Shown in pieces: positions 33,647-42,112 of a stretch of 64,000 nucleotides of DNA. Below the pieces are notes generated by a model. It made no database searches. It was not told the DNA's origin and saw only the letters and a list, made by a program, of their open reading frames with translations. Position numbers and translations under genes: made by a program. The stretch covers positions 4,830,001 to 4,894,000 of the forward strand of contig NZ_CM125436.1 of assembly GCF_052072235.1 (NCBI RefSeq), read 5' to 3'. Position 1 is the first letter of the stretch, and each line of letters opens with the position of its first letter. This DNA comes from Brevibacillus_D fluminis_A (GTDB lineage: Bacteria > Bacillota > Bacilli > Brevibacillales > Brevibacillaceae).

Positions 33647-35023
33647 TTATGAACGTGTTACTAATTGATGGCGGCCTCTCTTCCCTTTTTGCATGAATCG
33701 TCTATCAATCGAGAAAGCAAGAAGCAATGCTGCAAAACCAAGCAAAACCGGTATACCGAAAGCTTCATAGGAAAATGGATTGCCTTCAAAAGCAAGATGG
33801 GTAGCACGGTATTCCAGACGCTTGAGACCATATCTAGCGGTGAGGACGTCCTCTTGCTTGGCTAAATCTTCAAGCGGAGCATCAAACATAAATCTGTCTC
33901 CGTAACCGCTGTGAATGAACTCAGGCACCACGTTATTTCCCTTTTCGCTCCACTGCTTGACATCTGCTGCAGCTATAGTCTCCGCTTCCACTCCCGGAAC
34001 GAACATGCGATCGAGTTTCAGCGCGTTCGCCATTTGATAGCGGGAAACCAGGTTAAGGTGATACTTCGTAACGATCGGCTGCTTGGCGTCTGAGATCGTA
34101 TAAACCTTTGTCGTTCCAGAAGCAGCATAGGTATCAAAAATCGTAGATAATGCTCCGTCATCCATCCCGTTATACAACAATACCCCTGCGCTTTTTTTGT
34201 TCCATTGGAATGCCTGATTGAACGTAAAAATCATTTCGGTTCGATCAACATAATAGGGGGCTACCTGCGGATTTTTTACGAAAGCGTAAGAAGGGTAATT
34301 CATCTCTTTCGCGATTTTCTCCGCCATCGGTTCGCCTAATTGCTGTGAAATCACATAGAGGACGGCATCGATTCCGGAAGTGAGAGCTGCTGAAGAGACG
34401 ATGTTCCCGTCCGCCACATACCGCACACCTCTTCGCCATTTTGTTTCCGGATATTTATTGATTTCTTGATAATCAAAACTTTTCCAGTCGGTGGTTGCTT
34501 CTTTCCCCTTCAATAAACCTGTATCGGCCAGATTCAGCCCTCCAGCGCAAATGCTTACCAGCTTCGTATCCGCATGTTTTTGGATCCATTCCCGGACAGG
34601 CTTATACTTCGCCTCGTCAACCATAGGCATGGCGGGGATCACAATCAGGTCGGGACTTTTCCCTAATAATCGATCCAGTTCATCAAAAGAATAGTGCGGC
34701 ATCAGATCCAAACCGCCGGAGAGTGTTTTCACGTTTTTGTCCGGGGCAACTGCATACACGTTATAAGCCTCAGTCATTGCGAACATTTCATACGGGACCA
34801 TAAAATCAAACACTTCTGTCGTCGGATTGGCCAAAAGGACAGCGACTGTAGGTTTTTTCGGATCATGTTCAGGCACGCTCACGCTTTGTAAAGCAGGCAT
34901 TGGTGTTTGCCGGGTGGGCATCCAGTATCCCTGATTGGAACGAATATACCCCAACGCACCGACACCTCCGAAAAGAAGAACGAACGTCATGACATAGACA
35001 ACGACACGTACTAATACCTTCAT
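33647..35023 (-). CDS. Membrane-anchored double DJ-1/PfpI-like protein, paralogue
   Basis: A 458-residue paralogue of the 14640 protein, with the same plan: N-terminal helix, a first DJ-1-like module with VSICAGGLNLADTGLLKG (putative nucleophile Cys), a second module with MFVPGVE, and a C-terminal helix before basic residues. The match is full-length and includes SGGLDLMPHYSFDELD. It lacks a TTGCG array upstream, so regulation differs. Start at 35023 follows AGAGGAG. The chemoreceptor gene is 13 bases downstream, perhaps co-transcribed. Confidence 0.75.
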   Translation of the reverse strand: MKVLVRVVVYVMTFVLLFGGVGALGYIRSNQGYWMPTRQTPMPALQSVSVPEHDPKKPTVAVLLANPTTEVFDFMVPYEMFAMTEAYNVYAVAPDKNVKTLSGGLDLMPHYSFDELDRLLGKSPDLIVIPAMPMVDEAKYKPVREWIQKHADTKLVSICAGGLNLADTGLLKGKEATTDWKSFDYQEINKYPETKWRRGVRYVADGNIVSSAALTSGIDAVLYVISQQLGEPMAEKIAKEMNYPSYAFVKNPQVAPYYVDRTEMIFTFNQAFQWNKKSAGVLLYNGMDDGALSTIFDTYAASGTTKVYTISDAKQPIVTKYHLNLVSRYQMANALKLDRMFVPGVEAETIAAADVKQWSEKGNNVVPEFIHSGYGDRFMFDAPLEDLAKQEDVLTARYGLKRLEYRATHLAFEGNPFSYEAFGIPVLLGFAALLLAFSIDRRFMQKGKRGRHQLVTRS

Positions 35024-35152
35024 CTTTGATTCTCCTCTGATCAAAATTTTTCGTTTTGTTTCCGTTACCTTTCCATGCCATTACTATAAATCAGCCGTGT
35101 GAACGCAATATGAATGGACATGAACGGTAAAAAAAATACCGCCCCACGCAGG

Positions 35153-35312
35153 GAGGCCACTGAAAAAGTCCTCTTAGTTGAGCGAAACTAAATACGCAAA
35201 GAAAAACGAGCCTCTAGAATCGCTTCTAAGGCTCGTTTCACGTTCAGGGAGACAGATTTGTACCCCCTAAAATCTTTTGATTTTCAAGAATCGGTAGTTT
35301 TTCAGTGGCCTC
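35153..35312. mobile_element. 160-bp MITE with 8-bp target duplication
   Basis: Terminal inverted repeats GAGGCCACTGAAAAA (left 35153-35167, right ending 35312) are flanked by a perfect direct repeat CACGCAGG at 35145-35152 and 35313-35320. It has no coding capacity; an inner hairpin AAACGAGCC/GGCTCGTTT is present. Looks like a deletion derivative of an IS. Confidence 0.8.
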
Positions 35313-35331
35313 CACGCAGGGCGATCGTTTT

Positions 35332-36711
35332 TTATAAGTATCGTTCATTGGTTTTCTCGTTCTCGCGAGGAAGTGTGACCGTAAACGTTGTTCCGGTACC
35401 AAGACTGCTGGACACATGAATGTCGCCGTCATGCATATCGATGATTTGCTTGACGATGGATAACCCCAGTCCATTTCCTTTTACCGAACTGCTGCGGGCT
35501 TTGTCCACTTTGTGAAACGGTTTGAAAATATTGACAAGTTCTTCTTCAGGAATCCCGATTCCACTGTCTGTGATCGATACGATATGTTGATGCGCTTTGC
35601 CCATCGATTGAATGCGTATCGTACCGTGAGGAGCAGTGAATTTGATCGCGTTGTTCAGCAAGTTAATCCACACCTGGTCCAGTTGATCTTTGTCCGCATG
35701 AATGGTTACTGCCTTAACATCGACATCCATGTTGATTGCTTTTTCGGTCCATAAAGGTTCTAGTGTAATGACAACCTTCCGCAGCTGTTCATCCAATCGG
35801 TATTGGGTAACCTTTAATGGATGCTGTTCCTGTTGTAAATAAGAGAGCTGCAGTAAATTTTGCCCCAAGCGGGATAACCTCTCGCTCTCCTCCTCGATAA
35901 TCGTCAAATAGCGGAGACGGCTCTCCTCGCTCATTTTCTTCTGCTTTAACGCTTTCGTAAATCCTGAAATGGAAGTTAACGGTGATTGAATCTCATGAGA
36001 AACACTCGAAACAAAGTCTTTCCGCATTTGATCCAGTTTCGCCAGCTCTTTCGCCATTTCATGAAAACTCACGCTCAATTGACCAATTTCATCCCTGCGA
36101 TTCATGGGAAGGTTCGCGGAATCAAAAGTCCCTTTTGCCATCCTCTTCGTAGCTTCCGTCAACTTCATGATCGGATTGACGACATAGCGTGCGGCAATCA
36201 AAATCAGAAAGCTGCCAATAAACAGAACCAGAATATATAAAGCATGAATCCAAGGCATACTTTCCTGCTCTTGCTCTACCGTATGTTTATCTACCGTAAG
36301 AAACAAAGCGTAAGGATCACCTTTCAACGAAAAAGGAACCCCCACCATGGGGAGACCTGGCATTTCTGTTTTCAGACCGCGTGCAATGTTGCCGGCAAGA
36401 ACCTGCTGAATGTTACCCGGCTCCACATGCATGGGTTCTTTTTCTTCAAGCAGGGGCACACCATCTTTATTGTATAGTTGGATACTGTATAGAGAGAGGC
36501 CAGAGAAACCGTGCACAAACGCTCCCAACTCGGCGGAAGGATTCGCCTGATAGGCTTCGATGATGGTTTTACCGTCTTTCACCAGCGTTTCTTCTATGAA
36601 ATTTTGCTTCCTCCCATCAAACATCCAGGTACTGACCATAAACGCCGCGAACAAACTCAACATCACAATGCAAATAAAAACCAATACGACGCGCGTATAC
36701 AGCGATTTAAT
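35332..36711 (-). CDS. Membrane sensor histidine kinase (HisKA), orphan
   Basis: A 459-residue kinase: helix 1 (residues 8-28), extracellular sensor to about 155, helix 2 (LYILVLFIGSFLILIAARYV), HAMP, HisKA with VSSVSHEIQSPLTSI, and HATPase with WINLLNNAIKF, DSGIGIPEEE and GNGLGLSI. No response regulator gene adjoins. The only good ribosome binding site, GGAGG at 36725-36721, is 9 bases from an ATT codon (36711) that gives IKSLYTRVVLVFI, like normal kinase N-termini. A TTG at 36684 has no such site. Confidence 0.85.
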   Translation of the reverse strand: MKSLYTRVVLVFICIVMLSLFAAFMVSTWMFDGRKQNFIEETLVKDGKTIIEAYQANPSAELGAFVHGFSGLSLYSIQLYNKDGVPLLEEKEPMHVEPGNIQQVLAGNIARGLKTEMPGLPMVGVPFSLKGDPYALFLTVDKHTVEQEQESMPWIHALYILVLFIGSFLILIAARYVVNPIMKLTEATKRMAKGTFDSANLPMNRRDEIGQLSVSFHEMAKELAKLDQMRKDFVSSVSHEIQSPLTSISGFTKALKQKKMSEESRLRYLTIIEEESERLSRLGQNLLQLSYLQQEQHPLKVTQYRLDEQLRKVVITLEPLWTEKAINMDVDVKAVTIHADKDQLDQVWINLLNNAIKFTAPHGTIRIQSMGKAHQHIVSITDSGIGIPEEELVNIFKPFHKVDKARSSSVKGNGLGLSIVKQIIDMHDGDIHVSSSLGTGTTFTVTLPRENEKTNERYL

Positions 36712-36808
36712 CCTGCTACACCTCCAATCATCACAATCATAATCAATACCCCGGATGTGTTCAATTCCCCTTTTTTTCGGTCGGTAGACTCAAGATGTAA
36801 AACAAACG

Positions 36809-36830
36809 AAGAGACGGAAATCCGCCTCTT
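36809..36830 (-). terminator. Terminator-like hairpin after the MATE gene
   Basis: AAGAGACGG pairs with CCGCCTCTT with one mismatch; a divergent copy of the AGAGGCGG hairpin that overlaps the last codons of the MATE gene. Confidence 0.4.
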
Positions 36831-38241
36831 AAAGGAAAGTGTGTGTGGATGATGTCGTCGTCATAATAGGGGCATCTTTTAAACGTTTGAATTCTTTTCG
36901 AATAAAGTAAATGGTAATCAGAATACCTGGTATTTCTGCACAAGGAGCTGCGTACCATATGCCAGTAACCCCCCAATAAATTGGAAAAATGAAGAGAAAC
37001 GGGAACAAAAACAACAGTATTTTACTAATACTTATACATGTCGCGGTCCAATTTCGCTCTTGTGCTTCGAAATAGCCGGCGATCAGCACACTAATAGCAT
37101 GTAAACCAAACAGGAAATTATATACAATTGCGGTCCATACGCCAAGTTGCTGTAAATCTTGATTGCCGCCAGTGAAAAAAGACATGATCGGGTCGGCCAA
37201 TACAATCAAGACTGTAGTCAATATCACGAATAAGGTTACCGTGAAGACAATTGCCATTTGAATCGCTTGTTTCACTCTGTCGAAGTTGCCTGCACCGAAA
37301 TTATAACTAATGATCGGTTGGAGTCCGATCATCCCCCCGAGCGCTACAAGCGAAAGCAAAAAAGTGATATAACCGCTTATGATGGTGAAAATTGCAACGT
37401 GCAGCTCACCGCCGTAGCTTAACAGTAAGTTGTTAAATATAATAACTGCAATAAAATTCATCAATTGGCTAGAGAAAGATGCAAAGCCTGTCCAAACTAC
37501 TCTCACCACTGTTTTTACTTTTATTTTCATGTCTTTCCACTTTGGCTTAAGATTTGTTGGGCCAAACCAGAAATAGAATAGTAACAAAGATGGAATCGAC
37601 AGCGCAACCGAATTTGCCCAGGACGAACCCATGATCCCCATGTCATACTTCCCTACCAAAATCGATTCTAACATTGCGGAAAAAACCGAGGCGAAGATCC
37701 AACTGCTCATTGATAAACCTGGTTTCCCATCGATATTGGTTAAAATGCTTACTACCATGGCCAATACCGATAATGGCAAGGAAATCCACAGAAGTCGGCT
37801 ATATGTAACCGCGTAAGGAAGAGATTCCTCATTTGCTCCAAACATGGTCATGATTTCATGATTAAAGACCAATCCAAAGATAGCGATCAGAATGGAGACA
37901 AAAAAGGTAAACCACACGATTTGGCCCATTATGCTTCTCGCCTCGTCAATTTTGCCTTCTCCAAGCCTGATGGAGATGACCGCACCGGCTCCCACACCAA
38001 AAAGTACGCCAACCATTCGCAAAAAAGCTACGACCGTAAAGGCAATTCCGATCCCTGCAATTTCACGGACCGAAAAGCCGCTGATGAAATAGCCATCGAC
38101 AAACAAATTGATTCCCATAATCATATTGGCCATAATTCCTGCCAAAGCAAAACGCAAAAATAATCGCGGGATACTTTTTGTTCCCAGTATGGATTCATCC
38201 CGCCTTGTTCGCGATGTCGGGACCTTATCGTCTTTTTCCAT
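36829..38241 (-). CDS. MATE family efflux transporter (MepA-like)
   Basis: A 470-residue, 12-helix multidrug exporter of the MATE superfamily, with SIPRLFLRFALAGIMANMIM, GAGAVISIRLGEGKIDEA and GLQPIISYNFGAGNFDRVKQA, which is the conserved motif of the second half. The ATG at 38241 lies behind GGGGGT. It starts 13 bases after the MBL gene stop and so shares its MerR-type promoter. It probably removes a cationic toxic compound. Confidence 0.9.
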   Translation of the reverse strand: MEKDDKVPTSRTRRDESILGTKSIPRLFLRFALAGIMANMIMGINLFVDGYFISGFSVREIAGIGIAFTVVAFLRMVGVLFGVGAGAVISIRLGEGKIDEARSIMGQIVWFTFFVSILIAIFGLVFNHEIMTMFGANEESLPYAVTYSRLLWISLPLSVLAMVVSILTNIDGKPGLSMSSWIFASVFSAMLESILVGKYDMGIMGSSWANSVALSIPSLLLFYFWFGPTNLKPKWKDMKIKVKTVVRVVWTGFASFSSQLMNFIAVIIFNNLLLSYGGELHVAIFTIISGYITFLLSLVALGGMIGLQPIISYNFGAGNFDRVKQAIQMAIVFTVTLFVILTTVLIVLADPIMSFFTGGNQDLQQLGVWTAIVYNFLFGLHAISVLIAGYFEAQERNWTATCISISKILLFLFPFLFIFPIYWGVTGIWYAAPCAEIPGILITIYFIRKEFKRLKDAPIMTTTSSTHTFL

Positions 38242-38254
38242 TTGCATACCCCCT

Positions 38255-39112
38255 TTATCTATTGAGACCATTTACAAAACAATCCACAATGAGCAGCTCT
38301 GTTTCATCGAGTTTTCTTCCGACGAAAGTGGAGAGGTCCGCCCTGATCGCGGATGTATTGTTTCCATGTTTGCCGAGCAGGTGGCAGATGTGCCGATAGA
38401 AAGCGGCTTCCTGTTGAAATTCAGCTTTGGTCAACGGATTACGATGCGAAATGACGACGTGATCCGCATCGAATGTTTCCAGATAATCGAGAAGCTTGAC
38501 AATGTTTTTTTCCGTATAAGACCAATCTCCATTGTGATAATTCGGATAGAGGCAGTCTCCGATGAATAACACATGATCTTCTTTTACATAGATAATGCAG
38601 GAGTCAGGGGAATGATCTCCTCCGACATGCTGAATGAGACAGTTGATTCCGCCCAGGTTGACTTCCAGCTTATGTTCAAACACGACAGTCGCCTTTTCAA
38701 TCTGGATATCGCGGTGAGTTGGAAACTCTTTTTTAATCATCTCGGCGCAAAAGAGGATTTCTCTGCCATCGTGGACCCGCTGATCCAGCGCTTCATCCGT
38801 CCATTCCCAAACAGCCATTTTTTCCAGCGCTTCCTGTGTGCCGATATGGGCAATAACCGGGAGATTCATTTGATTGCATCCGAATACATGATCCCAATGC
38901 CAATGGGTTAACACAAGCAAATCTGGCTTCGGCACCTTGCATGTAGCCAGCTCTTGAAGAAACAGATCGGCGTGAGCAGATGAATTGCCTGCATCAATCC
39001 CCAATATGAGGTTTGAACCGGAAACGGCGGCTAGGATCGGTCGATCTGTGCGGTCATCGTGTGGCATGTAGAAGATGTGATCCGTCATACGCTTTAAAGT
39101 AGTCTGTGACAT
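38255..39112 (-). CDS. MBL-fold metallo-hydrolase
   Basis: A 285-residue protein with the metallo-beta-lactamase fold: LLVLTHWHWDHVFG (HxHxDH), GGDHSPDSCIIY, GDCLYP and VVISHRNPL supply the metal ligands. The C-terminal 40 residues add a helical part. First gene of a two-gene operon with the MATE exporter; a MerR-type promoter lies upstream. Substrate unknown. It is distantly related to the protein at 41141. Confidence 0.85.
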   Translation of the reverse strand: MSQTTLKRMTDHIFYMPHDDRTDRPILAAVSGSNLILGIDAGNSSAHADLFLQELATCKVPKPDLLVLTHWHWDHVFGCNQMNLPVIAHIGTQEALEKMAVWEWTDEALDQRVHDGREILFCAEMIKKEFPTHRDIQIEKATVVFEHKLEVNLGGINCLIQHVGGDHSPDSCIIYVKEDHVLFIGDCLYPNYHNGDWSYTEKNIVKLLDYLETFDADHVVISHRNPLTKAEFQQEAAFYRHICHLLGKHGNNTSAIRADLSTFVGRKLDETELLIVDCFVNGLNR

Positions 39113-39195
39113 GTCGTTCCCCCTTTAATTGGAATCCGAATTTTCAGGTAAATGATTTTCGATGGATGACAGCCTCCTATCCGGCTTTCGCTTTC

Positions 39196-39226
39196 ATTTT
39201 CCACTATGACACTGTGATAAGGTCAA
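39196..39226 (-). promoter_or_regulatory. MerR-type promoter with 19-bp spacer
   Basis: Minus strand -35 TTGACC (39226-39221), exactly 19 bases, then weak -10 GAAAAT (39201-39196). The spacer holds the imperfect dyad CACTATGACACTGTG (39202-39216). A long spacer with a dyad is the hallmark of promoters twisted open by MerR regulators. Confidence 0.6.
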
Positions 39227-39263
39227 TACTCTATAAGCCTCCGTTTTTACCGGATTCAAAAAA

Positions 39264-39290
39264 AAGCGCCCCCGACATTAAGGGCCGCTT
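39264..39290 (-). terminator. Hairpin after the MerR gene
   Basis: AAGCG..CCC pairs with GGG..CGCTT with A-runs on the plus side, just beyond the minus-strand stop. Confidence 0.6.
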
Positions 39291-39296
39291 CACTCT

Positions 39297-40151
39297 TTAG
39301 TAAGGTTGTTCGAAACATGTTACCGGGAAGGATATTTCCGTCACGTATTCACTCGGCGAGCAATTGGTTAACCCATCCTTGTAACACCGTTCAATCGGAG
39401 GGCCAGCGATCATGTAATTGTTTTCTCTTGCCCACTTTAGCAGCGCAACATAACCATTGCCGATCGAATCGTAGTTGCCGATATGTGTCGTGCTGATGTA
39501 CAGACCTTCTTCAATTTTTCGGGAGGAATACGCTCCTCTTTCAATTTCTGCATTTACGGGGATACAGACTTCCATATCAGAGCATGCCGGATTAAACACT
39601 TCAAATTTATCGTAGATGTCATGAAAGATAACCATGTACACACCAAGGGGGACGATCGTATTGCTCGTCTGGATAAAGTGGATCAAGTCAGTAATGATCG
39701 AGTGCAAATCGTCAAGACCGGCTTTCTGCCGTTTGCAAATCACGAGCTGCTCGCGCCGGTTTCCGATCATGATATCGTAGTCGTAAAGAGAAGGAGAAGA
39801 GGGGGATGTGCTGTTCAATATGCGGATTTCTTTTTTCAGTTCTGAAATAATCGTATTGTACGCGCTGGTGGACTGAAGCAAGCGGGATAGTTGCATTTCC
39901 ATCATTTCTTTTGTGTGGTAATTACTCTTGTTTTCCACGATCGATTTGATCTCTTTTAATGAGAATTGATAGCGCCTGAGCTTTTTGATCATGGAAATGA
40001 CGTACATTTCTTCTTCTGTATAGTATCTGTATCTCGTATCTTTCTCGACGTATTTCGGTTTAAGCAGACCCATCTTATCATAATGGCGCAGCATTCGGGG
40101 AGATACTTTGCTGATTTTCGAAAAGTCTCCGATCGTATAAATGATAATCAC
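39297..40151 (-). CDS. MerR family regulator with GyrI-like effector domain (BmrR type)
   Basis: A protein of about 280 residues: MerR HTH (YTIGDFSKISKVSPRMLRHYDKMGLLKP), coiled coil, and a C-terminal effector-binding domain (GVYMVIFHDIYDKF, WARENNYMIAGPPIERCY) as in BmrR. Such regulators bind drugs and activate efflux. The MBL-MATE operon next to it is the obvious target. The GTG at 40151 overlaps its own AAGGTGA; an ATT at 40142, 5 bases after that site, would give the usual short N-terminus, so the start is uncertain. Confidence 0.85.
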   Translation of the reverse strand: MIIIYTIGDFSKISKVSPRMLRHYDKMGLLKPKYVEKDTRYRYYTEEEMYVISMIKKLRRYQFSLKEIKSIVENKSNYHTKEMMEMQLSRLLQSTSAYNTIISELKKEIRILNSTSPSSPSLYDYDIMIGNRREQLVICKRQKAGLDDLHSIITDLIHFIQTSNTIVPLGVYMVIFHDIYDKFEVFNPACSDMEVCIPVNAEIERGAYSSRKIEEGLYISTTHIGNYDSIGNGYVALLKWARENNYMIAGPPIERCYKDGLTNCSPSEYVTEISFPVTCFEQPY

Positions 40152-40329
40152 CTTCTTATGAGTATGACGGCAAAACCCTTCACCGGGAACAGTTGCGACA
40201 CATAGGGGGAACGTACAAAGGAATGGACTAAAGAAAATTTCGATTGTTTTGGATATTTTATTATGAACCATGTCCCTGGTCAATGACTTCAATGCCCCTA
40301 CTTGAAATAATACATCGACAATCACAGGT

Positions 40330-41026
40330 ATATGTCCATCCCGGAGAGCGCTGGCAGTACCACATCAGCAACGATCTGCTCGGCGTGCTCGTCGCCAGAG
40401 TCACGGGCCAGTCGTTTGAGACGTTCCTGCGTGAACGCATCTTCGATCCTCTGGGGATGAAGGACACCGGTTTCCACGTGCCCGCTAACAAGATCGACCG
40501 GCTGCCGCCCCTTTATACCCCCGACCCGCAGACCGGAGAGTTCATCGTGTGGGATGAGGCCGAAGGGGGACGCCACAGCCAGCCTCCGGCGTTCCAGAGC
40601 GGCGGCGGCGGACTGGTCTCCACCGTCGACGACTACCACGCCTACTTCCGAATGCTGCTGAATCACGGGATGCACGGGAACGAACGGATCTTGTCCCGAC
40701 CCGCCGTCGAGCTGATGACCACCAACCGCCTCACGTCCCAGCAACAAGCTGTCCGAAACGCCATGGCTGCCGACAACGTCCATGTGTCATTCGGTCAAGG
40801 ACAGCATGGCGGCTGGGGGATGGGGATGGCAGTGCGCACCTACCGCGGCGACTACGCGTCCATCGGCCAATTCGGCTGGGACGGCGGTAGCGGCACCTCG
40901 ACCTACGCCGACCCGGACAACCAGCTCACCGGAATCCTGCTCACCCAGGTCGGAATGTCCACTGCGGATTCGGCGCGGGTTATCCACGACTTCTGGACCA
41001 TGGTCTACCAGGCAATCGAAGACTGA
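40330..41026 (+). pseudogene. GC-rich C-terminal fragment of a serine beta-lactamase-family gene
   Basis: From about 40330 the frame encodes HPGERWQYHISNDLLG..RERIFDPLGMKDTGFHVP..GGGGLVSTVDDYHAYFRMLL, typical of class C beta-lactamase/esterase family proteins. The Y-x-x-SN motif remains, but the N-terminal SxxK nucleophile region is missing. Third codon positions are almost all G or C, unlike all neighbours. No ribosome binding site or start fits the join. I infer a fragment imported from a high-GC organism, perhaps an actinobacterium. Confidence 0.75.
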
Positions 41027-41140
41027 CGCCGATCTCGCGCCTGATCCGCCCGAACAATGGCTATTCTTTTCGAATGACAGCTTCCCTGATCGCCTGTTAA
41101 AGTAGAAAGAAAAGCTTATGTCAGAAAGTGAGCGGGAAAC

Positions 41141-41875
41141 ATGGCGGAAAACGAGGTTTTGTTGCGGCAGATTACGGAATACGTCTGGATCTACCCGCAT
41201 GGCAAAAAATCGGAGCGTATCGAACCCGTTGTGGGCGCAATCATTACCTCTAACCAAACCGTATTGATTGACTGCGGAAACAGCCCGGGCCATGCCAGGG
41301 CGATCCAGAGAGCGCTGAATGAGATAAAAGCTCCTCCTGTTTCAACCATTATTTATACGCATCATCATTGGGACCATACATTTGGAAGCTGCGTGTTTGA
41401 TGCTGAGGTAATTGCCTGCCAGTTGTGCGCACATGAGATGGAGAAGATGGCTGAGATTCCTTGGGGACCAAAGTGGTTGGAGCGTGAAATGCGGGAGAAT
41501 CCATTAATGGAGAGAAGCAACCAGGCCAAGCTGCTTGTAGTCGATGACTGGAGTGAATTGCAGATCGTGAAGCCAAATCGCGTCTTTACCGACCAGCTGA
41601 CGTTGCATGTTGATGACATACCTTTGCAGCTGCAATGGGTAGGAGGTCCCCATGCAAGCGATTCGATCACCGTGGAAGTCGTTGGTCAAGGTGTGCTCTT
41701 CGTAGCCGACTGCTTCTATCCGCCTCCGTTTCATCTACGGAAGCCGGAAGATAGCGTGGATTGGAACATGCTGAACCGCTTGGGGAAAGAATCCATCCAG
41801 TGGTATGTTCACGGGCACGGTGATCCGTTACTTTCCGATGAAGTCATGCAGCTTTGCCAACAGATGGGAAAGTAA
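41141..41875 (+). CDS. MBL-fold metallo-hydrolase
   Basis: A 244-residue metallo-beta-lactamase-fold protein: IIYTHHHWDHTFGSC, GGPHASDSITVE, VADCFYPP and VHGHGDPL give the metal ligands in the usual order. Normal codon use, in contrast to the GC-rich fragment before it. Substrate unknown; the plan is close to that of the protein at 38255, so the pair may have arisen by duplication. Confidence 0.82.
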   Translation: MAENEVLLRQITEYVWIYPHGKKSERIEPVVGAIITSNQTVLIDCGNSPGHARAIQRALNEIKAPPVSTIIYTHHHWDHTFGSCVFDAEVIACQLCAHEMEKMAEIPWGPKWLEREMRENPLMERSNQAKLLVVDDWSELQIVKPNRVFTDQLTLHVDDIPLQLQWVGGPHASDSITVEVVGQGVLFVADCFYPPPFHLRKPEDSVDWNMLNRLGKESIQWYVHGHGDPLLSDEVMQLCQQMGK

Positions 41876-41952
41876 TAGATAGATACGGGTTTATTCATCG
41901 CATCCCTGTATAATCCCCAGAAAATCTCTCCCTTTTCCGTTAACACGAACAA

Positions 41953-41972
41953 AGAGGCGGTTTCCCGCCTCT
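41953..41972. terminator. AGAGGCGG-type terminator hairpin
   Basis: AGAGGCGG..CCGCCTCT, same as at 16058 and 48996. It lies between the MBL gene and the convergent aminopeptidase gene; the rest of 41876-42112 shows nothing else. Confidence 0.7.
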
Positions 41973-42112
41973 CAGCTCCTTCCATGGATCACCGTTGATC
42001 ATAATCGGTCTAAATCAAAACCCGCTCAAAAAGAAGCAGTAAAGCAGAAAAAGTATAACGCAAATGAATTATTGGAGCCTGTATGGCAAGCACTACTGCT
42101 CCTGCCTATCGT

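Noticed and set aside
40330..41026. A working beta-lactamase gene
   Set aside because: The nucleophile-bearing N-terminal half is absent and no start signal fits, so it cannot be a complete enzyme.
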